Assembly (NCBI RefSeq): GCF_048544455.1
Contig: NC_133526.1
Location: 2,310,001-2,374,000 of the forward strand
Length of the DNA stretch: 64,000 nucleotides
Direction of reading: 5' to 3'
Source: Silene latifolia
Taxonomy: Eukaryota > Streptophyta > Magnoliopsida > Caryophyllales > Caryophyllaceae
Each line of letters begins with the position of its first letter. The stretch's first letter is position 1. Under the pieces are notes generated by a model. The model made no database searches and was not told the origin of the DNA. It saw only the letters and a list, made by a program, of their open reading frames with translations. Shown one piece after another: positions 23,501 through 35,500 of this stretch. The translations under genes were made by a program, and so were the position numbers.

Positions 23501-26500
23501 AAACTCTATGCAGCTTAGTTTAAAAAAGCGCGCCTTGGATGAGGCACCAGCAAAAACACCTCTCTGCATCTTAGGTGCGCCTTTTAGACGAAACTCACTT
23601 AACAAGACTAGCTAGTACGCACTTTCCATATCTTTTTCATCTAGATCTTTAATTATGCCATTTTCCCCATTATTTTTACCTTTTACTCCCTTAAATGCTA
23701 GCCAGTGTGAAAAATCCTAAAAAGAGGTATTGTTGTCCAAAATTTATTTGGAAAAATACAAAGTTTTTACGAAAAATAGGGGGCCTTGTGTCCACAAGGC
23801 GCGAGCCTTCGCCTTGCGCTTTCCGCTTCGTCGCCTTAGCATCTTAGTGCCTCAGTGCGCCTCTTCAGACTAAGCTATGAAGAGAGTATCAAGAAGTTAA
23901 AGCTCGGTTTGAAACTGTATCTCGAAAAAATCAGTCACCGAATCCTATTTTCAGTCTTTCTCAACAAATACGGCCGAAATCCTCTCAAAAAGCAGTCATG
24001 GTATTCTTCAAAACTTTGGCAACCGAATCACGACCAAGTTTTGAGACCAATATTTAATACTATGAAAAATAAGAGTAGGGAAAAAACAGACAGAAAACAA
24101 CTGTATGACAGCACCAAACATGACAAAATTGATTAAAATCAAGTAACTTAGCAGCTAAGGTCGTTAAGGGACAGTGTATAACCCATCACTACGGTACATA
24201 TCCATCAGACATTTCCCTTGAGGCTCCCTTCATACACACACATACAGAAGAAAAACAAATTAATAGAGCGATTCATACCTGCACATCAACCCCATGACAC
24301 CTAGAAACATAAGAACTGCCAGAAGTTAATAGATCCAACACCATTCTCACTGATCTCAGCATTGGTAAAACGGAAACTTCTCCAGCATTTTCGAGACTGT
24401 CAATTCATTATAGTTGACAGTGATGAGGCTAATTCAAAACCATCTAAGATTGCTGAATTTCTCATGTCATGCTAACTTTTAAATATACGGTGAACTTATT
24501 ACCTCTCAACAAGATCGGTAAAGATAAATCTGACAGCGTCATCAGAGAAGAAAACATCACCATGGCTAAGCTGGACTCCATTTTGAAGAGCCTGTTGTGG
24601 GATTGACAATATAGCCTCCAGGCAAAGCCACTGAATCATGGAAGGGGTGTGGAGGGAAGGAACATTAATGCATTGTTTGGATACAAGAATGCCCATAAAT
24701 CACAAACTGACTTCAAGAGTATGAATTTCGGTGCATATGCATAAGCCCTATTAATCACTTCATCTAGTTATATACCACTTTTATTATTTCATAGAATTCA
24801 TAAAGATAAAATTTTAGTAATATTTTGTTTATTTTTCGATTTCCAATGGAGACAAAGACTCACTACTATTCATTGGCATAGTAATATGATGGAATACAGT
24901 AAAATGACAAACTAATATCTTGAGCATCTAATATTGTGAAGAAGCAAGTGCAGTTATCAACACGATTTTCATTATGTCGCTGGAAATGGACACTTTTTTC
25001 CTTTCTACGTAATGCTAGTGATGTATCATAATATTTTATTTTAATTTTGTTGTGCTTTTCATTAGCCCAACTATAAAATTTACCTTCTATTTCTGGTTGT
25101 CCAGTGCATACAAAGAATCTGGTTACTCAAGTTTTTCATCATTGATGAAGCAGTTTCAGTATTTTCACATAGCCAGATATCCAGCAATATATAAAACACA
25201 ATAGAGAAACAACGGATAGGAAAGTTAACGTGTACCAAATCATAAAAGGATTACCTTCCAGTTCATTAAAACCGCCTTCCTTGATCGCACCAATTGGCGA
25301 ACAGCAAGAAAACCATTTATTTGATTGATAAAAGTAAGAGCCAAGGAATCAAGTATCAGCTCATCTTTCGCCACGGGATCTGAGCATTTATGCATTTCTC
25401 GAATTAAGCTGAGAGACGAAGAGGAAATTACACGACTAGATGCTTTAAGAACAAAGCTCAATGCTTCATATGCTGCTAGTCGAATCTCTGCATAAGTCTG
25501 CTCGAAAGCATTCAATCTAGTCAGTTTTTTTATAAAAAATACAGAGTATGATACGGGTTTTAAGTGACACAAGGGGGATGAGCCCTATGGACAAAAAGAC
25601 ATCAACAGTGTGACACCCGTACTCAAAAGAAGATCTAGATGCTTGCGCTTGTAAGCTCTCAGAAGTCATCAGTAATTATCTGATTATCTCCAACATTCAA
25701 GTTCCAGTCGGAGTGGAGCATTTCACACCAACTACACTACTTAAACAAGCGGAACTTGGACTCCTACGTGTAGAAGCAATACCATAAAAAAATAGAAAAC
25801 TACTTTTAATCCAAGCTAGTCACTTGAAGTTAAAAACAAAACACATAGTAGCTGGTATAAGCATGGCTTATAGCATATGCCATATAGTGCTGAAACTGTC
25901 AGTCAAATGGCTTTATTTTCAACTTATTTGCAACGACCATCTCGAACTCCCACGGAGCTGTAAGATCTATTGAATTGTAACTTTGTGCAATATATAAAAA
26001 TATATATTTTAGAAAAGGGTCCATAAAAGAAAAGGCATGGAAGTTATGGAACATTCACCAGTCAAAAACTCAAAATAGATGTATCGTGAGTATACCTTTA
26101 GAAATCACAAGACTCTTGGACTCCGAAAACAATTAGTGCGGAGCAACACTCTGATTAAGAAAAGTTAATTGAAATTGTCATTATACCTCAGTATCACCAA
26201 TAGGTGTGGAAACAACTTTGTAAAAGAAATTCCACTGATAAGTGAAAGCAACATCAAGAGTCACAGCGACTCTTTGAAGAGCACACCAAGATGACACAGC
26301 TGCTAGAGTTCTTACAGAAACAATCTGCAAACACAAAGTAAAAGAATTAGATCAGGAAGCGTTTCCAGATAAAATTATGAATGGGCGAGTGGTGGCAAAT
26401 GGCCACAGCTGAAAGAAATGACCACATACACCCTAGGGACAGAAAAAAAATTACAATCTGATGCATCCTTAAACCAAGGGAAAAATAACAAAGTATTTGG

Positions 26501-29500
26501 AGCACTCGATGAAACTATATGACATAATTTGAACCCATAGAATTGCACAAGCAGACCTCAAGATTCTTCAAAGATCATTACTGGCATGGTACAATGGTTT
26601 GAACTGTTGAAAACAATTTTCGTAATTGACTCACTTGATTCAAACATCACAATAGAACACAGAATTACAAGTGCCGACCACTTATTCTCTCGTCCTCATT
26701 ACTTGAAAAGCGTATCAATATCCCACTAGAGAAATAACAAATACTTCCTCTTTTAGGCAAAGTCACGGGCCATATCATGACTCTGCTGAAAGACATGAGA
26801 CCACATTTAATTCTAATTTTTTTGTGCTTTAAAAGACTCTATTCAAAAGGGAGTTATGTCCACCAACATCAGTTACAGCAACTTGGTTCTTTAAAAGGCA
26901 TTCTCCTTATCCAAAATATGTCAACATATATGGACAGAGTTCTCTACTAAACATAAAACCTATGAGCTTTCCTTAAAAAGCTCGGAAGAATGTATAGATA
27001 AATAAATTCTCCTATCTTAATTAGCATAAGTGAACACTGTCTCACAGCATAATACGAGTGTCTCCCTTTGAAGAAAGGGAAGGGGTAAGTCGTACAATAA
27101 AGATAATAAAATGGAGGTATTAAAAGTATCAACACCGACAACCAAATTGTAAGGCTCCGTGTCAAAATCCAATCATGAAGTTGCAATTTTCTAAGCCAAA
27201 ACCTGAGATTTCACTAACGCAAACAATATGGGGAGGATTGAAGACAAAAGAAAACGAGTAAATAACACAACTGATGAAAGCATAGAAAAATACAGCTTGC
27301 AACACAGATGTCGTCACAGGTGAAGACAGACGTCGTTGGCTAGGGCCTCCTAACTTTCCAGTTACAGAACCAGGCAGTTCATTATCAAATGCAACATCAG
27401 CCCAGAATATTGAACAAGACACTTCAGCAAATGAGATAAGGTCTTCCTGCATACAAGACACAAATATCAAGTTCTGGGGTTTGATACACATTAATGGAAA
27501 AAAAAAAAAAAAAAAAAAAAAAAAACTAGGCGCCATTTTGTTTTTATATCTTAATCTGTCTAGCTTTTTGCACTAGGAATGAAGCAGACATTTAAGATGG
27601 CATAAATATGACAATTTGATACTTAAAAAGCCTTGCAAATGAGAGTAAGAAAAGTGTTGTGGGAGAAAGAGCAATGGTGGAATTGGACATGGCAAACTGA
27701 AGCCGTCATTAAGACATTCTATAATGACTTGTACTAGTGGAAAAAACAGTTAGAAAGATGAACAAAAATAAATGGAGTGTATAAATGTGCTTAGTTAATT
27801 CCCAAAAAATAAATAAATAATTTATTCAAATAACAAGGTCTATAATAAGGTTATAGGCACCTAGAAGACATTCTCATCATCTTGTTGTCCCTATATTATA
27901 CAGCACGGACTAATAATGAAGAGATCTTCAGATAAATTGTTAGGTGGTTATTACCATTATGATCAGAAAAGAATCAATAAACTTCTCAAGAATAGCATGG
28001 CTCTTATCTATTGTCTCATACAACTCGACTTTTGAGCCAAATTTTGGCTCCACTTTAGAAAGATCGTCAACCCTTTGCTGCATCAATTCAAGCTCGTGAA
28101 TTAAACTCAAGAGAAGTAAGAGAAACTTCACAGGCATATACTCCTCCAGGCCGCTTTGTTGTCGGATTTTAACAGCCTTTACTTCGATGAACTGCATTAC
28201 GCAAGAGCGAATTCAAAACAAAAACTAGCATAAAGAATATAATCACCATGTCAATAAGCTCAGAACACAAACCCCCTTAATCTGAACTTGATTAAGTAGC
28301 TCAATTTCAATAGAGTGAAATAGATATTGCATATTAGCATAAAGCTCATAAAAATAATTGAGCAGGAGCAAAACAGCAATTACATAACCTAAATTTATGA
28401 CATTAAATGAAAAAAAAAAAAACTTTTTCCCAACGTATCTGTGGTCTATAAATATTGGTCCGCATATCTATTCAAGGGGTCACACACTCACACTAGAACA
28501 TTAAAAGCACTGTGAATAACTAATCCTCCGGGAAATACTTTAACCTTAAACAACTCCATGATATTAGATGGGCTACATAAAAGACATGGAAGGAAAGGAG
28601 TAACAAATTAAATTCTGTGAACATTTAATTAAACAATAAACACTACAATGACAAACTTTACAGCATCTGTTATCATCAACAGCTTAATGCAAAAAAGAAA
28701 AAAAAAAATATGAATAGCTCACAGTTTACTAATACATATCCAGAAGAGAACCACCAGATAAACTAAAAAGAGTAACACCGCACAAGACAACAATTTAACT
28801 GATGAAGGATGACATGGTTAGCAAGTTGGATGCCGTGTCAGCAAACATGCTTTCTTGGCCTATGGAAAGGAAAATAGTGTGAGAATATTTTATTTCAGTG
28901 CTACATGAGCACAGTAGAGTAGAAGACATTAATGTGGTGACCCCTTGGGAGGACAACATTTTACATTAGTCCGAGGGTAACCACATGGTTGACATCCATA
29001 AAATGTGCAAACCAACCCAGAGGACTACACACTCGATGTTTATACTTTATAACACACTAATCAATTAAACCTTCTGAACCAAAAAAATAAAAGAACCAGC
29101 AGAATATCAAATGGAACAGTAAACTTAAGAAGAAAAACAATTAACACCTTGATTAGGGATTCCAACTGTTGCTCTTCCTCCACCAGAAGAAACAGAACTC
29201 TTGTCCATCTTTCTGCCTCAGCAAACCAAGCAACCAAGTCATCATCACCAAACCATTCCTCCCCACTAGAACACAGCGTAAATCTTCTCGGAAAGTCACA
29301 CAGACTATGCAGAATATGCATTCTGGCAAAGCTGTTCGCTGCATTATCCTGTTTGTCGCTCCCAGCCAGCCAATTTTGTAATTTGTTTCTTAAAGAACCT
29401 AAGGGAACAACAATTGAGAGTGATGAACTGAATGATACGTTCGGAACCATTAGGAGAAGGCAAGCATAAAGATCGGCAAAGGACGAACTTGGCATTTCCT

Positions 29501-32500
29501 TATAGCAAAGCAAGAAAAGAATATCATACAATGAAAGTACAAAAGGATGATTCATGTCAGCCGACCCCAAATCATTTTGGGATTAAGGCTCTGATGTTGT
29601 TATTGTTGTTGAACGTACAAAAGGAAATAAGCACTAGTGTAAACATCTAAACGACATATGTACGTAGATCACCACAGAGGTAAAATATTCCATGCATAAA
29701 GAGCTCATGATGAATAAAATAGTCAGCATTGGACAACTATTTCACCATTCTCATTAAAAAAAAAAAAAAAAAAAAAAAAAAGGAGTGTCACTGTAGTATC
29801 ATCATACACAATTACACAGAATCAGGCAGCATAGAATTTCAGCAGTTTCAGAAACGATTGGGTCAAAGATCCATGACAACATCAGTAACATAGCTCGAAG
29901 GTAAAGAAGAGGAGATAAATTACCAAGTATCCCATCAATCAAGAATTATATTGCAGAAAGTTGCATACCAGTTCTATCAGTGAATTCACGCGGCAAGGCT
30001 CCTATGAAGTGGAAAATTGATTCAAGGGGAAGTTCATGAGCACAAACAACTGATATGGCAGCATCCACAACATCCTCACAAACTGGTCCATCACCGGAAA
30101 AAATGATTAGACAGGTTGACAACTGAAATGTTTGGTTCACACAGTAACTTCACAACTCAATAACACAAAAAAAACTACAAACCTCTAAAACGGAAATTAC
30201 GATTGAAGTGTTGTTTGCTATTCTCAACAAGAAATCTCAAACTATCAATTAAGCCTGCCTTATCAGTACAGGGAAATCCGTTGATTCCTGCTGAGTGTGC
30301 TGATACATCTGCGTGTTCTCTGGCACTAAAGATACCTTCAATATGCGTCTGAGCAGAAGCACTTGTAGACTTACTTGCAGAAATTACACATTGAGAAAGG
30401 CTCATTAAACCAGCTCGGCTGAGAGACTGCTCTCTAGCTACAGATGCTAACTTTTTCAGAAATGAAACTTGTTCCCTGCAAACAATCATATCATTTCCTC
30501 AGAAAATTACAAGATTAACATGATTAACATTAAAGTAGCACTACCAAAAAAAATACAGAGTATAAATTACATAATTCCATACTTCCAGCTTTATCTGAAG
30601 CATCTAATCCTGAAATCCAGCCAAGAGTCAAGACTTGACCAATGTACATGTAAATGGTGATTGGCGACTAAACTCTAAGAATCGTTCATACAACAAAGCC
30701 CTATCCCCCCGCCCCCTTTTTTTCCTCTCTCATTTTGCCTATGTTGCTTGGACTCGGTTAGAAGTATCCGACACGGGTGCATGTCCACTTGTCGTCTTTG
30801 GCTATTTTAAGAAAAAAGTTTCATGTTTTTGGTCTAATATGAAATGTCCGAGTGTCGGCTGTCCGACTCGGGTACGCGAGGTAATAATGAAGAGTCTGAG
30901 CAACATATTTTGCCACATTCTCTCTCTTTCACATAGGTCCTTATTTTCTACCCCCTTTTGTTGCCCTATATTTTTCACAACTGCAATCCTACAATCAGCA
31001 CAAACATTCAGATAAAAGTTGTATTAGGTATTTAGGTATGATGTGCTGCAAAACAATGAACTGTTAATCCTCTCCAATTCCACGGTCGGGTAAAGTAGCC
31101 ATGTAAGTATGTAAGTTCTCCCAAAAATGAACTCTACTTTTGCCCCCTAACAGGTTACCCTCCATGGCAACAGAGTCAGCCCACAAAAGCCTCATATTTA
31201 CATTAGAACAGTTATCCTTTCTTTGTTGCAAAGTGTAAGCTAATAATTGTAATGCATAGACAAAATCAAGTTACCCTATCAATTTGTTAAAGCCACTTCA
31301 TTTTACTAAAACCCCAAACATAGCATACACCTCTTTGCTAATTTTTTTTTTTTTGACAAGTAACAATGTAACATATACGGAGTAATATTAATTAAGTGAC
31401 ACCAAGGAGGTGACGCCCATGTACAAAAAGATGCCATACATGTGTCGCTCCCATATACAGAAGGACACCGTAAGAGTGACGCACATATATAAAAAAGACA
31501 CCCTACATGTGACGCCCATACACAAAAGGAGAAGAATACTCCTCTTCAGTATTCACCTCAAAATCATTCTCCATTGTTTTGAGCACACAGCATAAGAGGA
31601 TAAAAATGGACAACATATAATACAAAAACTTAACAATCACTCCTATGCATACATCAGTCATAGTGTACCTCTCGTTGACTGCTTTTTCATCGCCTTATCT
31701 GTTTAACTATATTCTACAAGTACATGGAAATTGCGTATACATATTCTAACGTTCACAGCATAACTTCTCGTATTGAAGTACATAACATTTTCAACACCCC
31801 AAGCAATGTACCAGCTATGAAGATTATCCACATATCAAGGAACATGATACCAAAGTCACACAGCTTATAATAAACCATTTCCACTTACCTTATAGACAAG
31901 AAACTACAGTACTGGTGAAGAAATTTAGAGGCTCCCTCAATTGTTCTTGAACTGTGAACCCCTCTTAGTCCTAAGATATGTAATCAAATTAGGAAACATA
32001 CACGCGGAAAAAAAAAGTGAGCAATTCTGATATACTTACTAAGAAGGGTTATCAGGCTACAAAAACACTATGAAACCCAATCCAGCAAAGAAAAGTGTCA
32101 GTACATCACATGAGGAGACAAATAAGAGAAGTTTGCACACTATATGTTATTTGAAATCATGATCAGTGTTCACAAATTCATACATTTACCTTTAAAAAAG
32201 ACATGATCTGACTTGCTCCATTACTATTTTTCCAAAGAGTCAAAAAAGAAAAAGAAAAAGGAATCACATAGCACTGACCAAAATCTTTGTGATGAACTGG
32301 ATCATTCATCCCTTGCATAAATGCACCAAGTATAAAATCTTCAGGAAACATTTCCCTGCAATTGTCCTGACTCTTCCAATCAATATCCAAGAATGACTTC
32401 ATTATATAGCATCTGACTGCAGCAGTTAAATAATGACACTCAATTGTACAGAAAAGAGTAACTCGTGAAAAAGACAAATATCTACAAGCAAAAGTTACAA

Positions 32501-35500
32501 TGATTGAAGTGTGTGATATTCAGCTGCATATCAAAGTCATGGTTTGCTAATTACCAAGAGGATTATCGTGACAAAGCCCCCGTTCCCACAAAATAGCTAG
32601 CCAATTGAAGTCGCTACTAAACACATCAAACTGCTGGTTAGATGCCACAGAACTTTCATGATGATCGGAAGGTTGAAGTAGCAACGATATCTGCAACCAT
32701 TGCATGATGAACATTTCAATACATGGCAAGACCGATAGATTATTAATATCAAGCATAGAGCTAATATTAAGGCAAATTTACTAATGCAAAACTGATGTAA
32801 GGATTTTATAAATTTAAAAATCAGTATATTGTATATACAGTACTATTTAAAGCCATGGGCAAGAAGATTAAATCATGAGTAAGGGTATTTTCTTATTTTA
32901 CAAGATAAGATATTAATTACGGGACATCTACGAGGTGATGCCCATGTACAAAGAGATACCAAGAGTGATATCCGTATATAAAAAGACATCACAAGGTGAC
33001 GCCCATTAACAAAAAGACACCCTGGACGTGACGCCCGTAGGTGGAGGTTGTCAAATCAGGATATTGTTTTGGCATAACATTTGGTGTGGGGATCAACCTT
33101 TGAAAATATTTTAAACTGTTCTAGCCTTGAACCTATCAAGAACTTTACTGTAGTTAACTTGAATTTACTTTACCATAACTTTGTTATCATCTATCAACAG
33201 CATGCTTATTTGGCTACTCCACCCAGAATAATTACAAAAGCACAAACATACAAACCTGGTGATTCCATGCTGCTTCAACCAAGTGAGTTCCATACTCTTC
33301 CAGCATTTCATACAGAAGTATAAATGCCTCCCACTTCTGCTTTTGACTCAAATCATTATCACTCGGGAGCCCTATGTTCTGAACACCTAACGACTGAGCC
33401 TCCTCTTCAGCCCACAAGTCTCTTTTGGTCATACCATGAGGAATAGTACCTTTATGATGTGGCTTTTTCTCTGCCAGATTTGAGTTTAGCTCTCCTCCAT
33501 TTGAGAATAAAACTTTTTTCAATATGTGCAATGATTGTTTCCTAATGAAACTTTCTTTATCAACCTGGAATCCCCAAAACATATTAGGAAACAAAAGAAG
33601 ATCAATAATTATACTTCCTCCTAACCAAAATTTGAAATATAAGAAGATTGGTTTGGATAAGAGTAATAATTAAAAAAATGATAAAAATGATAATAAGAGG
33701 TTAATTTTAAATACTGACAATATTACAAAACAAGTCTATTAATTTAATGAACCTAGCTATTCTCACAATCTTCATTAAATAATTAAATAAGAAAATAAAT
33801 AATTACCAAGCCACGTTTCATTTCATCCCAAAAGTCTTTTTCGGCTTTTATATCGAATACTTCAGCTCTATCACCCATATCCACTTGATGGCCACTAACA
33901 CATGAAAAATATGACAAATACAGCGAGATAATACCATACGCATCTCTTCTCTCTGCAGATCCTAAACCAAACAACATCCTAGCAGACTTCCACAAATTCA
34001 TGAAGAAATATTGCCTGGAAAAGCAAAGAAAGTAGTTCTAAACTTCTAATTCAAGGAAACGTATTTGATTACCCAGTAAACATACAACAGAGCAGTTATT
34101 TTACTATACCTGGATATATTACATCTTTTTCCTTGAACGCAAACTTCAAAAGTGCACTTAAACGTAAATGCTTTGAAAAGGGAAGGAAGAAGAAGACCAG
34201 CAGTGCAGGATCTATGCTCAGGGCTCTGTGAAAGCATTTGGATAGTTAAATTACAAAGATTCCATACCAAATGTCCACCAAACTTTTCAGGACAGAAGAC
34301 GTCGGTCGAGGTGGAGTAACCTTTCACAGATTGACATTTTTCAGTAGCAGCTTCTAATAGACTACTCAAGATGTAGCAAGACAGAGTAAGTGGCAGATGT
34401 GGACTCTCGGAGACTGTATCCGACGTTTTTAGTTCCCTTATGCCTAGAAAGACATACTCCCCACTCCGTCTAATGATAAATGAATGCTCACTTTGATTTA
34501 CATCCATGGAAAGAACTACGGATCTCAAAAGAAAAGGGACCAAGGATTGCTCCATTACATCCCAGCTACTGATCTCACAAATAACTTCAAGTAGACAATG
34601 TACAATCTGCGACCATCGACGGGTGCAACCAGAACCCAGTCAGTAATGCTGGATGATATAGATAAAGAAAAGTAGATGACTACTTTCACAAGCTTACCTC
34701 GTGGAGCATTTTTTTTTCATAGAGATGAGTCATTTTCACCAACGGAATAAAAGCTTCCCACATAAATCTCTCAAACGCAGAAGCATTACCCCCTGCAACA
34801 AAAAGAGAGAGAGTACTTGTAATCATCCATTCGTTCCTTATACATAACAAAAAAAAAAATGCCAGCAACGATGAACTGGTAAACTTAGTGGTTTTTTAGG
34901 TAAAAGTTTAAGGGTAAGCTGTAAAGGCAACCTACTTCTCAGGCCTAGTCCTCGAACTTACCATAAATATGAGCATAACATGAGCTAGTTTGAATGGGTT
35001 TCTTCATCTGCTATGAGGCTTGCTAAGTGCCTAAGTCAGCTTTACCACACAATTCCAATATATTTGAATCACACCAGACAAGATAAGCCTTAAAATAAAA
35101 ACTTGAGATTGTGTGGTTAGACAAATTTTCACACGGCTTAAAGAAAGTAAATGTGCTCATATCTGAATCCAGGGGACATTTCTTTACACAATGATAGGTG
35201 TTGCATCGATTGAAGATAAGATGAGGGAAAACCATTTATGGTGGTTTGGCCATGTACGGCAGAGAGCGCCGGAGGCACCGGTGAGGAGAATTGAGAGTTA
35301 GGGAATTGATAACATTGTTAGAGGAAGGGGAAGACCAAAACAAACACGGATAAGGGTGATTGAAAAACGATATCAGTGTCACTGAGAGCATGGCGAAGGA
35401 GATAGTATTGTGGAGAGAAAGAATCCATGTTGAAGATTAGTTTGAATTTTAGATATTTCCTTATCTTCATTCTAATTAAATATTTATTTTTTGATTCATA

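Noticed and set aside
30083-30122. Upstream acceptor for exon 11 that would add [12 protein letters not shown]
   Set aside because: It leaves a 60-base intron and a phase mismatch with exon 10. The acceptor at GGACCAG (exon end 30082) restores the frame and gives a normal-length intron.
31410-31532. CRISPR-like array
   Set aside because: Units are contiguous, diverged and without unique spacers, in a eukaryotic intron. It is a minisatellite.
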